The notes: generated from the letters alone by a model not told the origin. 64,000 nt of DNA from a candidate division KSB1 bacterium (GCA_016214895.1 JACRMR010000008.1:264081-328080); one strand, 5' to 3'. Positions 28,279-37,236 are shown, counted from the first letter of the stretch. Program-made: numbers and translations.

Positions 28279-29258
28279 GGCAGCTTACGCAATCCCCAGA
28301 TCGAGAGCAAGAACTCAAGCGTGACCGCGGCCAGCGCGGCCCACAGCCACGGGTGGAAGACTTCGGCGACGCGCCGGTATTCCTCGACATTCACCTTGGT
28401 CCGTTCGAGCCGGTCGATTTCCTCGTAGATCTTTGCGAGCTTCTTCTCGTCGGTCGCGCGGAAATACTTGGCTCCGGTCATCGCCGCAATCTCCTTCATC
28501 ATTTCTTCGTCGATGGTGACCGGCACCTGCTGATAGCGTTTGCCGAATACGGTCTCGACCGGATACGGCGCCATGCCCTGCGTTCCGACGGCCACCGTGT
28601 ACACCCGGATTCCCAGCGCGGCGGCCGCCTGTGCCGCCGTGACCGGGTCGATCTCCCCGCGATTATTCTGGCCGTCGGTGAGCAAAATCACGACCTTGCT
28701 CTTGGCTTCGGACTCGCGCAGCCGGTTCAGCGACGTGGCCATCGCCATTCCGATCGCCGTCCCGTCCTCCACCATGCCGGTTTTCAGGTCTTTCAATAGA
28801 CTGACCACGACCTCGTAGTCCGTCGTGAGCGGACACTGAGTAAAGCTGACGGCGGCGAACGGGACCACACCGATTCGGTCCGACTCGCGTCCGGTCACGA
28901 AGTCCTCGGCGACCTTTTTCGCGGCCTCGACACGGTTGGGTTTCAGGTCCTCGGCCAGCATGGACGTCGAGGTATCGATGCAAAGCATGATATCGATACC
29001 CTCCACGCTCTTCTTGACTTCTTTGTCAAATACCTGCGGTCGTGCGAGGACGACGATCATGAATCCGATTGCCAGTTGCCGGAGCACGAACGGCAAGTGC
29101 CGCAGTCGCACGCGCCACGTCTTGTTCGCGCCCGTCAACGCCGCGAGGGAGGGGAAGCGGAAGTCGGTCCACCTCCTCCCTTCCCGCCAGAAATGGAAAT
29201 AAGCCAAAACCGGCAGGACCAACAGCGCCCACAGCAGTTCGGGATGGGCGAATTTCAC
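28275..29258 (-). CDS. batA: BatA: VWA-domain membrane protein
   Basis: A 327-residue Bat protein with membrane segments near residues 8-22, 57-72 and 305-322. The VWA domain has the MIDAS motif DTSTSM near residue 96 and LLTDGQNNRGEIDP. It starts with the typical FAHPELLWALLVLPVLAY anchor. Its substrate or partner is unknown; the family is tied by gene order to MoxR AAA+ ATPases, as here. Overlaps of 4 nt on both sides imply coupled synthesis with BatB. Confidence 0.93.
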   Translation of the reverse strand: MKFAHPELLWALLVLPVLAYFHFWREGRRWTDFRFPSLAALTGANKTWRVRLRHLPFVLRQLAIGFMIVVLARPQVFDKEVKKSVEGIDIMLCIDTSTSMLAEDLKPNRVEAAKKVAEDFVTGRESDRIGVVPFAAVSFTQCPLTTDYEVVVSLLKDLKTGMVEDGTAIGMAMATSLNRLRESEAKSKVVILLTDGQNNRGEIDPVTAAQAAAALGIRVYTVAVGTQGMAPYPVETVFGKRYQQVPVTIDEEMMKEIAAMTGAKYFRATDEKKLAKIYEEIDRLERTKVNVEEYRRVAEVFHPWLWAALAAVTLEFLLSIWGLRKLP

Positions 29259-30175
29259 GCGGCGGCGGCCTCTTCCGGTCTCACGGCTTCGCTTTCGACC
29301 TTTGTCAGTACCAGCATCTCATAACCCAATTCGATGCACTGCCCGGCCCGGTTGGGCGACGGAATCAACTTGGCGAACTTCACCAGATCAGACTCTTGCA
29401 AGACCGGCAACAGCCGTTGCCGGAGCTGCGGATGGAATCGCGCGTCGTCGAGTTCGTATTCGAGTTCAAACGTCGTCATCTCCAGGGCCGGAAAGCCGAA
29501 CCGTCGCTCGAGATAATTGCGCATGATATGGCTGTAGTCAACATAGAACTCTTTCATCATGCCGCGTTCGGGATACTTGCGATCTTTCAGCAGCAACAAA
29601 TCCCGGACGGCCTGCTCATAGGGGGGTAATTCGGGTTCCAGCGCCGCGATCTCGGCCGCGGTCTGCTTGCGAAAGTAGCGCCGCCAAATCCACCACGCAC
29701 CGAGGGCCAGCGCAATCGCCGTTGGGATCCACCAGTAGGCATACAACTCTCGCCAGCGGAACTTCTGCTCACGATATGGCTTCAAACCGCGAATTGCCGC
29801 CGCGGTATCCGGCAATGACGAGACGATGACGACGTGCTGCGGCTGCGTGTAAAGCGTGTCCGCCCCGCCCGCTTTGCCCACGACTACCGGCAACGGCGGC
29901 AGCTCGAAGCGGCCCGTATCATAGACGGCGAGCACATAGGCCAGCGCGCCCGTCTTCGCGTAAGCGGCGGTATCGATGTGCAGCAACTCGAACGGCGTGT
30001 CTTCAGGCAGCTGCACGGATACCGGCCTGCCATCGGCGCCGCTCACCGTCACGGAGAGCACCAACTCCTCGCCGATTCTGGCTTGCCGGGGACTGAGCTC
30101 GGTAACGACGGTCGCGGCGCCGGCGACGGAGCACAGTACGGCGATAACTTGAACGGCGAATACCAGCAGTTTCAC
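29255..30175 (-). CDS. Bat-operon membrane protein (DUF4381-like position)
   Basis: A 306-residue protein in the place where many moxR-bat operons carry a DUF4381-like or unnamed gene. It has a signal peptide (1-20), a beta-rich domain with LSPRQARIGEELVLSVTV resembling one BatD domain, a membrane segment at about 148-166 (YWWIPTAIALALGAWWIW), and a helical cytoplasmic part with YSHIMRNYLERRFGFPALEMTT. The mixed BatD-like outside and helical inside suggests a bridge between periplasmic Bat domains and cytoplasmic MoxR/DUF58. That role is inference. Confidence 0.8.
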   Translation of the reverse strand: MKLLVFAVQVIAVLCSVAGAATVVTELSPRQARIGEELVLSVTVSGADGRPVSVQLPEDTPFELLHIDTAAYAKTGALAYVLAVYDTGRFELPPLPVVVGKAGGADTLYTQPQHVVIVSSLPDTAAAIRGLKPYREQKFRWRELYAYWWIPTAIALALGAWWIWRRYFRKQTAAEIAALEPELPPYEQAVRDLLLLKDRKYPERGMMKEFYVDYSHIMRNYLERRFGFPALEMTTFELEYELDDARFHPQLRQRLLPVLQESDLVKFAKLIPSPNRAGQCIELGYEMLVLTKVESEAVRPEEAAAA

Positions 30176-31050
30176 CGCCGCCGTTCCCTCCGCTGGAAGA
30201 ACTGAATCAGCGGTCGCACATAGTCCTTATCGGTCGTGAGCGGCAGGTAATCAACGCCGGAGCGTTGCGTTTCCGATTTGACCGCCGCCTGCCTGCGCCG
30301 GAAATTGGCATCAAGCAATTGCCGGACCTTTCGTGACGATGTGTCCACCCACATCGGCTCGCCGGATTCGGCGTCATGCAGTCGGATCAGACCGACATTG
30401 GGCAGCGTCTGCTCGCGCGGATCGGTCAGGTGTACGGCCACGAGGTCGTGCTTCTTGCCGACGATCCGCAGCGCGCGTTCATAACCTTCGTTCATGAAAT
30501 CCGAAATCAGAAACACAATCGCTTTCTTCTTGACTACGTGATTGAGATGTTCGAGCGCGGCCTTGATATCCGTCCCGCTGCGTTCCGGCTCAAAGGTGAG
30601 CAATTCGCGCAGGATGCGCAGGATGTGCGTCTTGCCCTTGCGCGGGGGAACGAACTTCTCAATCTTATCCGTGAATAGAATCAGTCCGACCTTGTCGTTG
30701 TTCTTGATCGCGGAGAATGCGAGTACCGCGGCGAGTTCGGCCGCGACTTCGCTTTTCAGGCTCTGTTGCGACCCGAACATGGCCGAGCTGGACATGTCGC
30801 AGAGCAACATCACCAGCAGTTCCCGTTCTTCTTCGAACAGCTTGATGAACGGGTGTCCCATGCGCGCGGACACGTTCCAATCGATCGCGCGCACGTCATC
30901 GCCGATCTGATATTCTCTGACTTCGGCGAAGTTCATGCCCCGCCCCTTGAACACGGCATGATACTCGCCCGAGAGAATCTCGTTCACGACGCCGCGCGTC
31001 TTGAGTTCGATCTGGCGCACCTTACGCAGAATTTCGCGGGTGTCCATCAT
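30172..31050 (-). CDS. DUF58 domain protein (MoxR-associated, VWA-like)
   Basis: A 292-residue soluble protein. The DUF58 signature GRGMNFAEVREYQIGDDVRAIDWN (seen from residue 33 on, quoted here in two parts as GRGMNFAEVREYQ and GDDVRAIDWN) is followed by FEEERELLVMLLCD and a MIDAS-like DMSSS motif. Such proteins are nearly always next to moxR and batA-like genes and are probable adaptors of the MoxR ATPase. An ATGA overlap joins it to the next gene. It is separated from moxR by a CPBP protease gene, which is not the usual arrangement. Confidence 0.9.
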   Translation of the reverse strand: MMDTREILRKVRQIELKTRGVVNEILSGEYHAVFKGRGMNFAEVREYQIGDDVRAIDWNVSARMGHPFIKLFEEERELLVMLLCDMSSSAMFGSQQSLKSEVAAELAAVLAFSAIKNNDKVGLILFTDKIEKFVPPRKGKTHILRILRELLTFEPERSGTDIKAALEHLNHVVKKKAIVFLISDFMNEGYERALRIVGKKHDLVAVHLTDPREQTLPNVGLIRLHDAESGEPMWVDTSSRKVRQLLDANFRRRQAAVKSETQRSGVDYLPLTTDKDYVRPLIQFFQRRERRR

Positions 31051-31089
31051 AAGATCGGCCGTGAAACCAAAGGAAACAGCCTCATGCTT

Positions 31090-31770
31090 TCATGCTAACC
31101 AGAATCCAATCACTGTGCCACCAGCATTCGCGGACGTGTGGGCGACCATCGCCGCGATTACACTGCCGCTGCGTTCCCGCAGCGTGCCCGCCAGTCCGCC
31201 GAGGATCGCCGCGAACAGCGCGACCACCGCGACAGCCGCGCCGCTCATTCCCAGGCTCAAGAGTCCAAGGTGCATCAGACCAAAGAAGACGGCGCCAAAC
31301 AAGACCGGCAGCGTGATCCGGTACGTGCCAACGCGGAATCCGACCTGACCGAGGCTGCCGAGCAAGCCCTGCAACAACCCGCGCACCAGCAGTTCCTCAC
31401 AGGCGCTTGCCCAGATCCAAACAAAGAGCACGATTTGCCAGAAAGTGAACCGCTCGGTACCCGAAACCTCTTCGTCCGTGAACAGACTGAGCACAAGCGT
31501 GGACACAACACCTATACCCAAGCCACCCCACATTGCCGGTCCCCATACGCGTCCCACCGGCACGGTAAATCCGAACTGTGACCACTGCCCCCTGCCGATC
31601 AAGGCCATCAAAGCCAGAGCCACAGCCGCCATGGCACTATGTGTCACGGCGGGAATCAACCACGGCCGTGCTTCGAAATCGACTCCGCCCCCACCGATGG
31701 CCAAGCCGACCGCGGAACTTGCTGCGAGCACACCCACGCCCATTAGAAACACCAGCACCAGTCGCTGCAT
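31090..31770 (-). CDS. CPBP-family intramembrane metalloprotease (CAAX protease-like)
   Basis: A 226-residue membrane protein with about seven hydrophobic segments. The Abi/CPBP motifs are present: EELLVRGLLQG (EExxxR), then FGLMHLG with its histidine, and HTSANAGGTVIGF. Relatives cleave prenylated proteins or act in bacteriocin immunity and signalling. I chose ATG at 31770 because GGAGG lies 5 nt upstream; an upstream GTG at 31800 has no such site. It lies between moxR and the DUF58 gene in the same direction, so it is probably co-expressed with the Bat system. Confidence 0.88.
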   Translation of the reverse strand: MQRLVLVFLMGVGVLAASSAVGLAIGGGGVDFEARPWLIPAVTHSAMAAVALALMALIGRGQWSQFGFTVPVGRVWGPAMWGGLGIGVVSTLVLSLFTDEEVSGTERFTFWQIVLFVWIWASACEELLVRGLLQGLLGSLGQVGFRVGTYRITLPVLFGAVFFGLMHLGLLSLGMSGAAVAVVALFAAILGGLAGTLRERSGSVIAAMVAHTSANAGGTVIGFWLA

Positions 31771-31809
31771 GATCTCCTCCGGTGAAGTGCGGGGCACCAC
31801 GCTTACGCC

Positions 31810-32799
31810 TTACGGCACCTCGACGGTGTTGAAAATCTTGTTGATGATATCCTCGCTCGTCATTTCTTCGGCTTCGGCCTCATAGGTAACCGTGACGCGA
31901 TGCCGCAGCACATCGAGCCCGACCGCGCGGATATCTTCGGGAATGACGTAGCCGCGCCTCCGCAGAAATGCGTGGGCCCGCGCGGCTTTCATCAGGTAGA
32001 TCGACGCCCGCGGGGACGCACCGTACTGAATCAACGGCTTCAGGTCGGGCAACTTGTGTTCTTCCGGCTTGCGGCTGGCAAACACAATATCCAACACGTA
32101 TTGCTCAATCTTGGGGTCAACGTAGATCGACTCGATCAACGCTCGCGAGTCCAGGATTTCCTGCGGCGACACGACCGCCATCACCGGTGTGGACTCGGAC
32201 TTCGCATAGGTGCGCATGATCCTGACCTCTTCGTCGCGCTTGGGGTAGTCGATCTTCACCTTGAGCATGAAGCGATCCACCTGCGCTTCGGGCAACGGAT
32301 AGGTCCCTTCCTGCTCAATCGGGTTTTGCGTCGCCAGCACGAGAAACGGCTCCGGCAGCGGATAGGTTGCATCGCTGATCGTGACCTGCCGCTCCTGCAT
32401 CGCTTCCAGCAGCGCGGACTGCACTTTCGCCGGAGCGCGGTTGATTTCGTCCGCCAACACAAAGTTGGCGAATACCGGCCCCTTGCGGGTGGTGAATTGC
32501 CCATCCTTCTGGTTATAGATCAGGGTGCCGATCAGGTCCGCCGGCAGCAGATCCGGTGTGAACTGAATGCGCTGGAACTTCGCCTGCATGGTTTGAGCAA
32601 GTGTCTTGATCGCCAGCGTCTTCGCCAGACCGGGCACGCCTTCGAGCAGGATGTGCCCGCCCGCGAACAATCCAATCAGCAAGCGGTCAAGCATATATCT
32701 CTGGCCATAGACGACCTTACCGGCTTCAAGGGTAATCCGGTCGGCGATTTCCGAGGCCAATTTGATCCGTTCGGTGAGTTCCTGAATGTTCTGATCCAT
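31810..32799 (-). CDS. MoxR-family AAA+ ATPase
   Basis: A 329-residue AAA+ ATPase: Walker A EGVPGLAKT, Walker B LADEINRAPAKVQ, sensor ATQNPIEQEGTYPLPEAQ with DRF after it, and the C-terminal lid domain. MoxR proteins act as chaperone-like ATPases that mature or remodel partners containing VWA domains; here BatA, BatB and DUF58 are the obvious partners. It is the first gene of the operon. Upstream lie a dyad with an embedded TTGACA and the terminator of the preceding gene. Confidence 0.95.
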   Translation of the reverse strand: MDQNIQELTERIKLASEIADRITLEAGKVVYGQRYMLDRLLIGLFAGGHILLEGVPGLAKTLAIKTLAQTMQAKFQRIQFTPDLLPADLIGTLIYNQKDGQFTTRKGPVFANFVLADEINRAPAKVQSALLEAMQERQVTISDATYPLPEPFLVLATQNPIEQEGTYPLPEAQVDRFMLKVKIDYPKRDEEVRIMRTYAKSESTPVMAVVSPQEILDSRALIESIYVDPKIEQYVLDIVFASRKPEEHKLPDLKPLIQYGASPRASIYLMKAARAHAFLRRRGYVIPEDIRAVGLDVLRHRVTVTYEAEAEEMTSEDIINKIFNTVEVP

Positions 32800-32857
32800 G
32801 ATCCCTTATGATTTATTTCACCACAAAGCCGCAGTCATGCCGCGGCTCGTAGGTTTA

Positions 32858-32875
32858 GACACGGCGGGCCGTGTC
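32858..32875. promoter_or_regulatory. Dyad in the moxR-bat operon leader
   Basis: GACACGG-CGGG-CCGTGTC, a 7-bp perfect inverted repeat 59-76 nt before moxR. On the - strand its left arm lies inside TTTGACACGG, so a TTGACA -35 box is embedded in the dyad, but I find no good -10 box at 16-18 bp. It may be an operator or part of a small hairpin. Confidence 0.35.
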
Positions 32876-32887
32876 AAAGTTCCTGTG

Positions 32888-32915
32888 AAAAAAAGAATCC
32901 CCAACCACGTGGGGA
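32888..32915 (-). terminator. Intrinsic terminator of the TPR lipoprotein gene
   Basis: On the - strand TCCCCA-CGTGGT-TGGGGA is followed by TTCTTTTTTT. It lies 37 bp after the stop of the TPR lipoprotein and insulates the moxR-bat operon. Confidence 0.8.
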
Positions 32916-32951
32916 CCTTTCCAAATACTCTGGAGACACCACCCCACCGGC

Positions 32952-33380
32952 CTATTTCGCCTTAGCCGCCGTGTCCACCTTGGCCCCTGCACCGCCGTCC
33001 TTGGCGAGGATCTTGTTCAGTTCCTCGATCTCGTTGACGTCTTGTCCGAGATGGTCCAGCTCCCACTGAGCATCTTTGACCAGCTGGTGCTCGGGATACA
33101 GCTTGATAAAGTCTCGGTAGGCGCCCTTAGCCATATCCATATTTTTCAAATGGTTGGCGTAGAGATACCCGATCATGAATTGGCACTGCGGAGCCTGCGG
33201 CGACTTCGGATGATCCTTGACGATCTGCTGGTATGCCGCGATCGCGCCCTGGAAGTCATTGGACTCTTGAAGCTGCTTGGCTTTCTCGAAGAGTTCGGAT
33301 TCGGATGGTCCTTTCTTGCAACCGACGACAGCGACCATCACGATCAACAACAAAACGGCCCATTTATTACCGTTCAGCAT
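32952..33380 (-). CDS. TPR lipoprotein (YfiO/BamD-like repeat protein)
   Basis: A 142-residue lipoprotein. The N-terminus is a lipoprotein signal with a lipobox (VAVVGCKKG; Cys at about residue 21), followed by two or three TPR units (AKQLQESNDFQGAIAAYQQIV, CQFMIGYLYANHL, AYRDFIKLYPEHQLV). It resembles the TPR part of BamD-like or tol-pal YbgF-like proteins but is too short to assign. ATG 33380 is preferred: GAGG lies 9 nt upstream and the predicted transcript starts near 33416. It forms a single-gene unit with its own promoter and terminator. Confidence 0.8.
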   Translation of the reverse strand: MLNGNKWAVLLLIVMVAVVGCKKGPSESELFEKAKQLQESNDFQGAIAAYQQIVKDHPKSPQAPQCQFMIGYLYANHLKNMDMAKGAYRDFIKLYPEHQLVKDAQWELDHLGQDVNEIEELNKILAKDGGAGAKVDTAAKAK

Positions 33381-33422
33381 GCTTGCCAACCTCTGTTCAT
33401 GGGATAGATTATTCAAGGCAAG

Positions 33423-33451
33423 AATATACGTTAGAAGCAGTTAATAATCAA
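33423..33451 (-). promoter_or_regulatory. Promoter of the TPR lipoprotein gene
   Basis: TTGATT (-35, 33446-33451), 17-bp spacer, TATATT (-10, 33423-33428). The -35 box overlaps the stop codon of the sensor kinase gene. Predicted start near 33416. Confidence 0.65.
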
Positions 33452-36400
33452 GAGCCGGTACCGGCGGCGGGCAGGGTCATGATGAAAGTAGCCCCTTCTC
33501 CGGGGTTCGAGAATGCCTCCAATCGGCCATTATGATTCCTTACGATCTGCGAACAAATTGACAAACCCAGTCCGGATCCGCTCGGTTTGGTGGTAAAGAA
33601 TGCGTCAAATATCTTCTCCAGCCGTTCAGGCGGAATCCCCGGGCCGGAGTCGGACACGGCCAGTTTCAGCATCGTTCCCACAAACTCGGATCGGATTCTG
33701 AGCTCACCCCCTCCGGGCATTTCCTGCACCGAGTTTCGCATGATATTGAGCAGCACCTGGCGGATCTGGCTGGCATCGGCCCAGGCCGGCGGCAGCGCGG
33801 GATCCAGTTCATAGTGGATTTGGATCAGCTGATCATCGATCTCTGCGTCCATGAAATGCACCGTCTGCAGCACGAGGCCGTTCAGGTCTATCTCGGCGAA
33901 TTTCGGGACGCTTGGGCGAGAGAATTCAAGTATAGAACGAAGAATTTCGTCAAGCCGTGCAGTCTCCTCGATGATGATCCCGACCTTCTGTTTGTTTCGA
34001 TCCCGTTCGCCGAGCGAGGAGTAAACGCTTCGTGCAAAGCCGCCGATTGCCGCAAGCGGGTTACGAATCTCGTGGGCAACGGACGCGGCGACCTCGCCGA
34101 TCGCGGACAATCGCTCGGTCTTAATCAGGCGATCGCGGCTCTCTTTCAAGTGCTGGTTCGCCAGAGTCAGCTCATGCAAGCGCTTCTCCAGGCTAACGAG
34201 CAATCGGCCGCGTTCAAAGGCCGAGGCCGCGCTATTTGCGAACAGTTTAAGCCTGTGCAAGTCCTCCTCTTCAATCGGCCGCAAGCTGAACAAATTATCA
34301 ACAAGCAGCACCCCCAGCACTTCGTCACGCGTGCAGAGCGGAACGATGGCAAACTCGCTTGCCTGATACTGCGTCAGGAACTCGCCGGGCAGGTCCGCCA
34401 GATCGCTGGCGCGGGTGACCAACACCGCGTCCCGTTCGCGCATTGCGCACGAAAACGGATTGGCCTCGTCGCTCACATCAACGCGCAGCGCGCGCGCGTA
34501 CTGCGACTGCGCTTCGAAATCGTAGGCCGCACCGCTGACTCGCTGCGCGAACATCTCGCTCAGCGTCATCGCCTTTTGGTTCAGCTCGGACCAGATTCGC
34601 CACGCGTCCTCGGCGCTGGCCGGACCGACTCCGGCTTCTCCGTGCAGCATCGCATGGGACTCATCGAAACTCAGAATGTAGGCGCGGTTGAAGCCGAGCC
34701 CGGACCCCGCGGTCACACCGGCGAGCACGATGCCCATCACGCTCCGTAGATCGACCGATGATTGGAGCGCGTCGCTGACTTCTGTCAGGACCTGCAACTC
34801 GATCACCCGCTTGTTGAGCGCATCGTTCATGGCTCGCTGCGCGGTCACGTCCCGCAGAATCGCCTGGTAGAAACGCTGTCCTTCCAGTTCGAGCGCGCTG
34901 GCCGACGTATCGACGTAAACGTATTCGCCGTCATTGCGCAAGATCGGCACGTCTTCAAACCGGCCCTGCCCGCTGCTCATCACGGACTCGATGCGCGCCT
35001 GGACTTCCGCTTGTCGCGAGGGCGGCCGGATGTCGAAGGCGGTCATGCGCATCAACTCCTCGCGGGAATAGCCGACGAGCTGCAACATCTGGGGATTCGC
35101 GTCCACGATGCGGTGGGATACCGGGTCGATCAAGACGATGGCGTCATTGGCGTTCTCGAGCAGCGCCCGATAGCGGTGCTCGGAGTCCTCGATCTGCCGT
35201 TCCAGTCGGCGCTTCTCCGTAACGTCGCGAGCCACCGCCATGATACCGGTGATCGCCCCGTGCTCGGTAACGGGTGTTAGCGAGACAAAGGCGACCATTT
35301 CGCGGCCGTCCTGCCGCAGAAACCCGATATCGCGCACATGACTGTGCCCTTCCAGCAAGTACGGCAGCACGACCTGCACATCCGACCGGTCAGACTCGCG
35401 CACGTGATCGAAGAAGTTCGTCCCCAACACTTGACGCCAGTGTTGACCCAGCATCCCGATCACCTGCCGGCTGACAAAATTGATCTTGCCGTCGCGTTCA
35501 GTGCGGAAGATGACGTCGCCGACATTGTCGATCAGGGAACGGTAGGATGCTTCGCTCTCCTCGAGCTCGCGTTCCAATCGGAATTGTTCAATGGATTGCG
35601 ACGTCAACGTGAGAAACAACTCGATCAGCGCCAGCGTTTCCGGATGCGGAATACTGACTTCGTCGCCATCTCCCAGCTCGGCCAGGCCGACCAAGTGGCC
35701 TTCGTGATCGCGCACGGGGGCGATCAGGACCGGCTGCCCGCCGGAACCGCTGGCCGTATCGGCCGCAATCGTCGTGGAAGGTTGGTCACCGAGCAACACG
35801 CGTAGATCCCGATAGCGCTCGATTGACGCGAGCGTGACCAGCGGCACACCTCCCTCGCCGGTCACCATGCCCTTCTGCACATCATCGAGGTATAGCCGCG
35901 CCGACCGGAAGAAGTTGGGCCCGCAAAGTGCCGCGGCGGCCTGCGCGAGCTTGTGTTCGATCGTCACGGCCGCCATCACGGCGGGCACACATTGAAACAG
36001 GCAGGTCAGCCGCTCTTTGGCAAACAAGACCTCCCGTGTCTTGTCATCAACGAGGTGTTGCGAGGAAGTGCTCAGCCGTTCGATCTCAGAGCGGATCAGC
36101 GAGTTTTCCAGCAGCAGGTCGCGCCGCTCTATCGTCAGCCGAATCAAGCCTCGCGCCTGGTCGATCGAGACGATCGGTAAGTGCAGCCACGCGTCCACAA
36201 GTTCCGCGCATGCCACTTCTTCGCTGGCCGTACGGTGCGAAGCGGCGACGCCCACCAAGGTTACCGTGGGCAGTTCGCGCCGCGCGGCTTCAATCGCCTC
36301 GTGCGTGGCCGTCCCGCAACTGAACAGCAAGAGATCCGCGTGCTGCTGCTCAGCCGCTGCCACCGCCTCAGCAAGCGACCCGAGAATCTGCAGCCGGAAC

Positions 36401-36495
36401 TCGGCGGCAGGGAGCAGTTGACGAATAGAATCCGCAGCCTCGCCGCTGACTCCGCCCGTCACGCACAGTCGCACTAACGGCTTTCTGGCTTGCAT
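33448..36495 (-). CDS. Soluble multi-PAS/GAF sensor histidine kinase with degenerate receiver
   Basis: A 1015-residue kinase with no membrane segment. In order: a receiver-like N-terminal domain (about 1-125) in which the phosphoacceptor position reads LLLFSCG, with no Asp; a coiled linker; GAF (about 185-330); PAS (340-455) and PAS (465-580); GAF (600-770); a HisKA domain with the phosphorylatable His near 808 (VAHEIRNPLA); and HATPase (905-1010) with N box NIMRNSVQEM, DSGPGIPP and GSGLGLS. I chose ATG 36495 (GGGAG 8 nt upstream, no overlap with the HIT gene); a GTG at 36540 is also in frame. No response regulator is adjacent. It follows the HIT gene in the same unit. The signal is unknown, probably cytoplasmic. 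Confidence 0.92.
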   Translation of the reverse strand: MQARKPLVRLCVTGGVSGEAADSIRQLLPAAEFRLQILGSLAEAVAAAEQQHADLLLFSCGTATHEAIEAARRELPTVTLVGVAASHRTASEEVACAELVDAWLHLPIVSIDQARGLIRLTIERRDLLLENSLIRSEIERLSTSSQHLVDDKTREVLFAKERLTCLFQCVPAVMAAVTIEHKLAQAAAALCGPNFFRSARLYLDDVQKGMVTGEGGVPLVTLASIERYRDLRVLLGDQPSTTIAADTASGSGGQPVLIAPVRDHEGHLVGLAELGDGDEVSIPHPETLALIELFLTLTSQSIEQFRLERELEESEASYRSLIDNVGDVIFRTERDGKINFVSRQVIGMLGQHWRQVLGTNFFDHVRESDRSDVQVVLPYLLEGHSHVRDIGFLRQDGREMVAFVSLTPVTEHGAITGIMAVARDVTEKRRLERQIEDSEHRYRALLENANDAIVLIDPVSHRIVDANPQMLQLVGYSREELMRMTAFDIRPPSRQAEVQARIESVMSSGQGRFEDVPILRNDGEYVYVDTSASALELEGQRFYQAILRDVTAQRAMNDALNKRVIELQVLTEVSDALQSSVDLRSVMGIVLAGVTAGSGLGFNRAYILSFDESHAMLHGEAGVGPASAEDAWRIWSELNQKAMTLSEMFAQRVSGAAYDFEAQSQYARALRVDVSDEANPFSCAMRERDAVLVTRASDLADLPGEFLTQYQASEFAIVPLCTRDEVLGVLLVDNLFSLRPIEEEDLHRLKLFANSAASAFERGRLLVSLEKRLHELTLANQHLKESRDRLIKTERLSAIGEVAASVAHEIRNPLAAIGGFARSVYSSLGERDRNKQKVGIIIEETARLDEILRSILEFSRPSVPKFAEIDLNGLVLQTVHFMDAEIDDQLIQIHYELDPALPPAWADASQIRQVLLNIMRNSVQEMPGGGELRIRSEFVGTMLKLAVSDSGPGIPPERLEKIFDAFFTTKPSGSGLGLSICSQIVRNHNGRLEAFSNPGEGATFIMTLPAAGTGS

Positions 36496-36524
36496 CGCCG
36501 CGGCTCCCGTTGACGTGTTGCCAT

Positions 36525-36869
36525 CTATCCCGGCGGCCACTGGAAGTCCCGTCCCGAGAGTAGATGAAGGTGGAGATGAAACACACTTTGCCCGGCGCGC
36601 TCACCGCTATTGATCACAAGTCTGTAACCGTCGGCCTCCATCCCGGCGAGACGAGCCGCTTCGCCGGCGGCGACAACCAGTCGTCCCACCAGCGGAATGT
36701 CCGTCGGATTCAGGTCCGCCAGTTTTTCGATGTGCCGTCGGGGGATGACCAGCAGATGCTTGGGGGCCTGTGGATTGACATCGTGAAATGCGACAATGTC
36801 ATCAGTTTCCAAGACCTTTTTGGATGGGATCTCGCCCGATGCGATTTTGCAGAAGATACAGGAACTCAT
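36525..36869 (-). CDS. HIT-family protein (HinT-like nucleotide hydrolase)
   Basis: A 114-residue histidine-triad protein with the active-site motif HLHLHLL (HxHxHxx) near residue 100 and the N-terminal CKIASGEIPSKKV and HDVNPQAPKHLLVIPRRH segments of HinT-type purine phosphoramidases. These hydrolyse AMP-linked phosphoramidates or acyl-adenylates. The ATG at 36869 has AGAGG 3-4 nt upstream, and a strong promoter lies 36 bp before it. It heads the unit that includes the sensor kinase. Confidence 0.93.
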   Translation of the reverse strand: MSSCIFCKIASGEIPSKKVLETDDIVAFHDVNPQAPKHLLVIPRRHIEKLADLNPTDIPLVGRLVVAAGEAARLAGMEADGYRLVINSGERAGQSVFHLHLHLLSGRDFQWPPG

Positions 36870-36904
36870 CGTCCTCTCTGTTTCTATTCACAGGAATACG
36901 GACA

Positions 36905-36933
36905 AATATAGGGTCGTGTACGCTGGGAAGCAA
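36905..36933 (-). promoter_or_regulatory. Promoter of the HIT-kinase unit
   Basis: TTGCTT (-35, 36928-36933), 17-bp spacer, TATATT (-10, 36905-36910). Predicted start near 36898, where a small 5-bp stem (TATTC-CTGT-GAATA) begins. Confidence 0.65.
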
Positions 36934-37195
36934 CTCCTCATCCCGGCACGACGTTGTGGCTGGGCGACGACCTCCAAGCGCGATTCCTCACATGAGCCGA
37001 AATGCGCTGCCATCGACCCGCGCTCGCTGCCATCACAAGCGCTCAATGCCGTTGGCGACGAGGCTCATGCCACTTGATCACTTCACGAGGTGGATAATGC
37101 ATATATTAAATATTAACAATCTGTTGGTTAGAATTATGGCTGTCCAAGGTATTGCAATGCCTCCCGCGAACCGGCTGCGTCCGCACGGTGCGCCC
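36934..37195. other. Intergenic stretch without a gene
   Basis: Between the divergent HIT and tRNA promoters. It includes an AT-rich patch at about 37090-37135, unlike the surrounding GC-rich DNA. I see no supported coding frame or RNA gene. Confidence 0.6.
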
Positions 37196-37224
37196 TTGAC
37201 TTTATTTAAGTAGATTTGTACATT
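37196..37224 (+). promoter_or_regulatory. Promoter of tRNA-Asn
   Basis: TTGACT (-35, 37196-37201), 17-bp spacer, TACATT (-10, 37219-37224). Transcription would start about 5 nt before the mature tRNA. Confidence 0.75.
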
Positions 37225-37236
37225 TGGAGTCTGCAT

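Noticed and set aside
31090..31770. CPBP gene considered as a bacteriocin immunity or defence gene
   Set aside because: No bacteriocin, restriction or abortive infection partner is nearby; its position in the moxR-bat unit is a better guide.
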